Assembly: GCA_035527095.1 (NCBI GenBank) | Contig: DATLBC010000140.1 | Coordinates: 12,479 to 76,478 of the forward strand | Source: Sva-07 sp035527095 | Lineage (GTDB): Bacteria; Actinomycetota; Acidimicrobiia; Acidimicrobiales; Ilumatobacteraceae | Direction of reading: 5' to 3' | DNA: 64,000 bases | Shown here: positions 59,699 through 64,000 of the stretch, in pieces | How the letters are laid out: each line of letters begins with the position of its first letter | Numbering within the stretch: position 1 is the stretch's first letter | Position numbers and translations under genes: made by a program | The notes under the pieces: generated by a model | Seen by the model: only the letters and a program-made list of their open reading frames with translations | Databases searched by the model: none | Told to the model about the DNA's origin: nothing

Positions 59699-60677
59699 GC
59701 CCGGGGCAGAGGTCCACGGGGTGTGGCCCGACATCGACGTCGTCATGCCGATCCGCAACGAGGCCGGCCATCTGGCGGATGCCGTCGCGACGGTGCGCTC
59801 GCAGGACTACCCCGGCCGAGTCAGGATCCTTCTCGGCGTCGGGCCATCGGAAGATGGGACGGAACGGATCGCGGCCGAGCTGGCGGCAACCAGCGATGAC
59901 CTGCTCGTCGTCGCCAATCCGAGCGGCATCACCCCGTCGGCACTCAACGTCGCGATCTGTGCCGGATCGGCGCCGATCATCGTACGCGTCGACGGTCACA
60001 GCGCACTGTCGGACGGCTACATCCGCCGAGCCGTCGAGACGATGCAACGGACCGGGGCCGTCAACGTCGGAGGGCTCCAGGTTCCCGTGGCGACGACCCC
60101 GTTCGAGCAGGCTGTGGCTGCGGCGACGACGTCATGGCTGGGAACGGGCGGTGCGTCGTACCGGGTCGGTGGCGAGGAAGGACCCGTCGACACCGTGTTC
60201 CTCGGCGTCTTCGACCGCGCGGCAATCGAAGCAGTCGGGCTGTTCGACGAGCGACTGATCCGCAACCAGGACTACGAACTCAACATCCGTCTACGCGCAG
60301 CTGGTGGAACGGTCTGGTTCGATCCGGAACTGTCCGTCGGCTACCGACCGCGGGGATCATGGCGGGCGCTCGCCAAGCAGTACTTCGAGTACGGCCGATG
60401 GAAGGCCGTGGTGATGCGGATGCACCCCGAGTCGACACGGCTGCGGCAGTTGGCGCCACCGGTTGCCGTGGCCGGAATCGTCGTCGGGGCGGTGCTCTCA
60501 CGACGCCGACGCGTTTTCGGGCTCGCACCAGCGAGCTACGCCACTGTTGTCGCGCTCACCGCGGTGCGGACCGCGCAGGCGCGCCTCCTGCTCGTCGCGC
60601 CGCTCCTGCACGTCTCCTGGACACTGGGGATAGTGATCGGAACCCTCAGATCACGGGGGGGCGACCGAGCCGAGTGA
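59691..60677 (+). CDS. family 2 glycosyltransferase (ExoA-like)
   Basis: A 328-residue GT-A enzyme starting VVMPIRNEAGHLADAV, with the DxD region IIVRVDGHSALSDGYI, the GGASYRVGGEEG loop and the acceptor motif RNQDYELNIRLRAAGG. Two or three C-terminal hydrophobic segments anchor it in the membrane. It resembles succinoglycan ExoA-type enzymes. The GTG overlaps the sugar transferase stop by 8 bases, so they are cotranscribed. Its 3' end overlaps the next gene, on the other strand, by 32 bases. Confidence 0.87.
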   Translation: MSEPGAEVHGVWPDIDVVMPIRNEAGHLADAVATVRSQDYPGRVRILLGVGPSEDGTERIAAELAATSDDLLVVANPSGITPSALNVAICAGSAPIIVRVDGHSALSDGYIRRAVETMQRTGAVNVGGLQVPVATTPFEQAVAAATTSWLGTGGASYRVGGEEGPVDTVFLGVFDRAAIEAVGLFDERLIRNQDYELNIRLRAAGGTVWFDPELSVGYRPRGSWRALAKQYFEYGRWKAVVMRMHPESTRLRQLAPPVAVAGIVVGAVLSRRRRVFGLAPASYATVVALTAVRTAQARLLLVAPLLHVSWTLGIVIGTLRSRGGDRAE

Positions 60678-61500
60678 GTCGCCAGACGCCTCGCCACCCG
60701 ATCGGGCGACGGGCGATGCGGCCTCGCCATCCCGAGCACCAGCCATCCAGATAGCTACGTCGGGTCGATCGACTCGGCGTCCTCGCCACACCGAGCACGA
60801 GCCAGGCGCCGACGTGCACCAGCGCCACCGGCCACGGCAACGTTCTGCGAGCGACCCACACGCGGTTGCGACCGGTCAGGCGCCATCCGCTTGCGTGCCG
60901 CCCGATATCGGTGCGGGGATGGAACACCGTCACGTCTGCGAGGTACCAGATCTCCCAACCGGCGTCGACCAGCCGCCAGCTCAGTTCGACCTCTTCGTGG
61001 CCGTAGAACAGCTCGGTGAAGTAGCCGCCCACCGACTCGTAGGCCTCCCTCCGGACCGCCGATGCGCCACCGAGGAAGAGGGCGACCGATCCCGACCGCT
61101 CCGGGGCGCTGCCGCGGGGCCGCGGGACGTGGCGACGAGCCGAGCAGCCGTGCTCGTCGACGAGGCGCAGCGACACGGCGCCGAGCTCGGGCCGTCCGGT
61201 GAATTCCTCGATGATCCGCGCCGATGCGTCGGGGGCAGCGACCGCATCGTCGTCGAGGAAGCCGACGATCGGCGCCGAGCAGTGCGAGAGTCCGAGGTCA
61301 CGGCCGCCGGGTACGCCGAGGTTCTCCGGCGCGACAACGAGACGAACTCGCGGATCGTCCGGAACATCGATCGCCCCGCCACCATTGGACACCACAACGA
61401 CACCGGCGGTCCGATCGGCGAGCAACGACTGCACGGCGCTCGCGAGCGCCTGCTCTCGGTCACCCATGGTGAGCACGACCCACTCGATCTCGAACGGCAC
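60646..61500 (-). CDS. family 2 glycosyltransferase
   Basis: A 284-residue GT-A enzyme: VVLTMGDREQALASAVQ, APENLGVPGGRDLGL, the DxD GFLDDDAVAAPDASA and the acceptor motif YGHEEVELSWRLVDAGW. A C-terminal hydrophobic segment and basic tail follow. The GTG at 61500 was chosen because it opens the first strand and TACCAT lies 6 bases upstream. It is divergent from the second ABC exporter. Confidence 0.86.
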   Translation of the reverse strand: MPFEIEWVVLTMGDREQALASAVQSLLADRTAGVVVVSNGGGAIDVPDDPRVRLVVAPENLGVPGGRDLGLSHCSAPIVGFLDDDAVAAPDASARIIEEFTGRPELGAVSLRLVDEHGCSARRHVPRPRGSAPERSGSVALFLGGASAVRREAYESVGGYFTELFYGHEEVELSWRLVDAGWEIWYLADVTVFHPRTDIGRHASGWRLTGRNRVWVARRTLPWPVALVHVGAWLVLGVARTPSRSTRRSYLDGWCSGWRGRIARRPIGWRGVWRLTRLGRPPVI

Positions 61501-61506
61501 GAGGGC

Positions 61507-61512
61507 ATGGTA
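61507..61512 (-). promoter_or_regulatory. leaderless -10 element (glycosyltransferase)
   Basis: On the minus strand this reads TACCAT, 6 bases before the GTG at 61500. Confidence 0.5.
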
Positions 61513-61552
61513 GGGGCCCAGCGAGAACGCCGGTCGCCCGACGGGCTGTCGA

Positions 61553-61558
61553 TAGCAT
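61553..61558 (+). promoter_or_regulatory. leaderless -10 element (second ABC exporter)
   Basis: TAGCAT lies 8 bases before the ATG at 61567, in the 66-base divergent gap. Confidence 0.5.
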
Positions 61559-61566
61559 CGTTCCCG

Positions 61567-62409
61567 ATGTCGACGACGGGCGTAGTGCCGCAACAAGCCG
61601 AACTCGAGGACATCAACGCCTCAGCCCGCGTGGGCCAGTACATCGCCGGCCTCTGGAGGCGCCGCGAGTACATCGGCTACGTCTCGGCAAGCGAGCTGCG
61701 CAGCCAGCAGATCAACACTGTGCTCGGCAATCTCTGGCACCTCTTGAACCCGGCGCTGTCGATCGCCATCTACTACGTGATCTTCGGCCTCCTGCTCGAC
61801 ACGACACGGGGAGTCGACAACTTCATTCTGTTCATCACGATCGGGATCTTCGTGTTCCAGTACACCCAGCGCGCCACGACGCAAGGGGCGACGTCGATCA
61901 CCCAGAACCTCGGGCTGCTCAAGGCGATCCGGTTCCCGCGGGCCCTGCTCCCCGTCACGTCGACGCTGACCGAGACGATGTCGTCGCTGCCCACCTATCT
62001 GATCATCTACGTCGTCGCCCTGCTCACCGGCGAAGCGGTTCGATGGCAGTGGGTGTTGTTGCCACTGGTCGTTGCGTTCCAGTTGATGTTCAACCTCGGC
62101 GCCGCAATGGTCGCTGCACGGGCCACGACCCACTTCCGTGACATGACGCAGCTGCTCCCGTTCTTCTTTCGCCTCCTGCTGTACGCCTCGGGTGTCATCT
62201 TCCTGGCCTCCGCCTACGCGCAGTCGCACTATGCCTGGCTGTTCACCGTCAATCCGATGTACTGCTTCATCACGATCAGCCGATGGTGCGTGATGGGCGA
62301 GGCCCTCAGCGGGGCCGTGGTGGCCTCAGCACTGATCTGGACGGTTGCGCTCCTACTCGGAGGCTTCCTCTGGTTCCGTGCGGGCGAGGAGCGATACGGC
62401 CGTGACTGA
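61567..62409 (+). CDS. ABC-2 type polysaccharide exporter permease (second system)
   Basis: A 280-residue ABC-2 permease with six hydrophobic segments and the family segment SASELRSQQINTVLGNLWHL. The interface helix reads GLLKAIRFPRALLPV, close to that of the first permease in this window. It exports glycan or teichoic-acid-like polymer with the ATPase encoded next, whose start overlaps its end by 8 bases. Confidence 0.9.
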   Translation: MSTTGVVPQQAELEDINASARVGQYIAGLWRRREYIGYVSASELRSQQINTVLGNLWHLLNPALSIAIYYVIFGLLLDTTRGVDNFILFITIGIFVFQYTQRATTQGATSITQNLGLLKAIRFPRALLPVTSTLTETMSSLPTYLIIYVVALLTGEAVRWQWVLLPLVVAFQLMFNLGAAMVAARATTHFRDMTQLLPFFFRLLLYASGVIFLASAYAQSHYAWLFTVNPMYCFITISRWCVMGEALSGAVVASALIWTVALLLGGFLWFRAGEERYGRD

Positions 62410-63175
62410 CGCGCTCACCAACGAGGTGTCGTCGTCGCTCGTGAGCGTCTCGGTCAGGCGACTGGACATCAAGTACAGGGTCTACGAGGACCAGGTGTTC
62501 AGCGCTCGTGAGCTCGTCGGTCGAGGTTTCCGGTCGCGCAAGTCGACGATCGTCCATGCCATCAAGGACCTGTCGTTCGACTTCCACATCGGTGAGGCCG
62601 TCGGGATCGTCGGGTCCAACGGCTCGGGCAAGTCCACACTGCTGCGGGCGATCGCCGGGCTGCAGTCGCCGGCCGCGGGTGCGGTCTTCGTCCGTGGCGA
62701 GCCGCATCTGTTGGGCGTCGGCGCCGCTCTCAAGCCCGCTCTGTCGGGCTATCGCAACGTCATGCTGGGCGGCCTCGCGATGGGCATGAACCGCGAGGAG
62801 ATCGAGGCGGAGCTCGACGGCGTTCGCGAGTTCTCCGGCTTGGGCGAGGCGATGGCCCGCCCGATGAACACCTACTCCTCCGGCATGCGGGCGCGACTGT
62901 CGTTCTCGATCGCCACGCTGCGCATCCCCGACGTGCTGTTGATCGACGAAGCACTCGCGGTGGGCGACCAGGACTTCCGCACCCGGAGCCTCGCTCGGAT
63001 CAACGAGATCCGCGAGGAGGCAAGCACGGTCGTGATGGTCACCCACAACGTCAACGAGATCCGTCAGACGTGCACGCGGTGTCTCTGGCTCGACCAGGGC
63101 GAACTCGTTGCCGACGGCGACGTCGAGGACGTGCTCGAGCAGTACGAGAGCGGCCGGGGGGAACGTGGAGGCTGA
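62402..63175 (+). CDS. ABC exporter ATPase without C-terminal glycan-binding domain (TagH/Wzt-like)
   Basis: A 257-residue ATPase with Walker A GSNGSGKST, signature TYSSGMRARLSFSIAT and Walker B DVLLIDEALAVGD. It ends soon after the ATPase core, so it lacks the Wzt-C domain present in the first exporter. Export by such short forms usually does not need a terminal-sugar recognition step. It starts with GTG, and the next gene starts 11 bases before its stop. Confidence 0.9.
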   Translation: MTDALTNEVSSSLVSVSVRRLDIKYRVYEDQVFSARELVGRGFRSRKSTIVHAIKDLSFDFHIGEAVGIVGSNGSGKSTLLRAIAGLQSPAAGAVFVRGEPHLLGVGAALKPALSGYRNVMLGGLAMGMNREEIEAELDGVREFSGLGEAMARPMNTYSSGMRARLSFSIATLRIPDVLLIDEALAVGDQDFRTRSLARINEIREEASTVVMVTHNVNEIRQTCTRCLWLDQGELVADGDVEDVLEQYESGRGERGG

Positions 63176-64000
63176 CGTCCGTCTCGCCCGGAGCGCCCTC
63201 GCCGAACGCTTCGAGCAGACGATCTCCGGCGCCAAACACCTCTCCGGGGCCCGAGTCGCCCGACTCCTCATGCTTCCCGGTCTCCCGATACGACTTCGCC
63301 TCATGGCCGCCCAACGCCTCGCCCAGTTCTCGATGGCGGCGGGGGGTGGACTGTTCCTCTCGGGGCTGCTGTCGAGGTTCCAACTCGGCGACAACTCCTT
63401 CCGTCAGCTCGCCTTCCGGAGCTACCTGTCGATGGGCGACACTGCGGCGGCAGCAGCAGCAGCGGCCCAGCCTGGAGACGAGATCTGGGAATCGGCGGAG
63501 ATCCAGGTCGCGTTGCGGGCCGACCACCTGGCTGCGAGCGGCGACTCGATGACGGCTGAAGCGCTCCTCCGACCGGCAACGCCGAACGGGATGTCGCCGG
63601 CGCCGGCTCGCTACGTTTCGGCGCTCCGAGCGACCGGGCAACCGCGGGCAGTCCTGTCGGCCATCGCCGCCCACGACGACAAACTCGGCGCGACCGAGTC
63701 GGCGCTCGCTCGTTTCGACGCGTACTGGCAGCTCGGCGAGCCGGGTCACGCGCGAGACACCGTCGAGGATCTCGCCGGTGGGCAACTCGGCAACATCGAG
63801 CTCATCTCACGACTGCGGTCCGCGTACGTGGCGACCGGCTCGACGGCGGAGCACGCGTACGATCGGGTGCTCGAGATGGCAGATGCCCAACCTGCTCGCG
63901 TTGACGTCGATTGGTTGGTCGCGCTGGACTTCTCGTTCAACCATGTCGACGACATCATCAGTCGCGCAACCTCACCAGAGTTCGTCAATCGTCTCCATCC
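63165..64000 (+). CDS. unknown helical-repeat protein (3' truncated)
   Basis: An open frame runs from a GTG at 63165, preceded by a GGGGGG ribosome-binding run, to the window end: at least 278 residues without a stop. The sequence is Ala/Leu-rich and helical (LARSALAERFEQTISGA, AAAAAAAAQPGDEIWESAEI, YWQLGEPGHARDTVEDLAG) and looks like degenerate TPR-type repeats. I recognise no catalytic motif. Its 11-base overlap with the ATPase gene ties it to the second exporter. Confidence 0.7.
   Translation, partial: MEADVRLARSALAERFEQTISGAKHLSGARVARLLMLPGLPIRLRLMAAQRLAQFSMAAGGGLFLSGLLSRFQLGDNSFRQLAFRSYLSMGDTAAAAAAAAQPGDEIWESAEIQVALRADHLAASGDSMTAEALLRPATPNGMSPAPARYVSALRATGQPRAVLSAIAAHDDKLGATESALARFDAYWQLGEPGHARDTVEDLAGGQLGNIELISRLRSAYVATGSTAEHAYDRVLEMADAQPARVDVDWLVALDFSFNHVDDIISRATSPEFVNRLH

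Overview
The window is 64 kb of high-GC bacterial DNA. Its gene families point to an actinobacterium: an ImuA'/ImuB/DnaE2 mutasome, DUF3039, a 13E12-type DUF222-HNH protein, an actinobacterial E1p/E2/Lpd set and frequent GTG starts. The general look, including MoxR-DUF5682 neighbours, SpoIID proteins with cell-surface repeats and many leaderless genes, suggests the class Acidimicrobiia (Ilumatobacter-like). That assignment is inference; no rRNA or tRNA gene is visible. No gene-free stretch exceeds 300 bases.

Layout. 1-5 kb: the tail of a DUF3039 gene, a NUDIX gene, then a decaying zone with a half universal-stress gene, two cupredoxin lipoproteins, a frameshifted thioesterase and a fused relic of the two cupredoxins. 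A deoxynucleoside kinase and an enolase-superfamily enzyme follow. 5-12.4 kb: an SOS mutagenesis locus, dnaE2 and imuA'-imuB, each preceded by a near-identical LexA box in identical geometry, with a NUDIX gene and an atypical response regulator between them. 12.4-14.6 kb: a B12-binding, CarH-like putative light-sensing regulator, a NifU-N-like protein and a lipoprotein. 14.7-23 kb: a MoxR AAA+ / DUF5682 / VWA / SWIM / DUF5691 system split by a DUF222-HNH gene. 23-28.5 kb: thioesterase, a fused LipB-LipA protein, the 2-oxoacid dehydrogenase E2, Lpd and a membrane-anchored protein. LipBA makes the lipoyl groups carried by E2; aceE (E1p) lies at 43-46 kb.

28.6-35.6 kb: a secreted thioredoxin-like protein whose active-site CxxC is encoded as TGA-x-x-Cys, followed at once by a SECIS-like hairpin (candidate selenoprotein). 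Then come a TIGR01777 epimerase, an FAD oxidoreductase, an SRPBCC protein, MarR-ArgJ, a class III cyclase and an SDR. 35.7-47.8 kb: a large secreted SpoIID/peptidoglycan-binding/SGNH/repeat protein, an MBOAT plus AlgX-like O-acetylation pair, RNase HI, an SGNH hydrolase, aceE, a membrane protein and a HhH-GPD protein. 47.8-64 kb: a cell-surface polysaccharide locus with two ABC-2 exporters (Wzm/Wzt type), six glycosyltransferase proteins, a polyprenyl-phosphate sugar transferase, an O-antigen ligase-like protein and a truncated unknown gene at the right edge.

A recurring signal ties the window together. More than twenty genes lack a Shine-Dalgarno sequence but carry TAnnnT 6-9 bases before the start codon, as expected for leaderless transcription. 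I used this signal to choose several starts. It also shows that SWIM, DUF222 and MoxR each have their own promoter inside the long leftward gene run.
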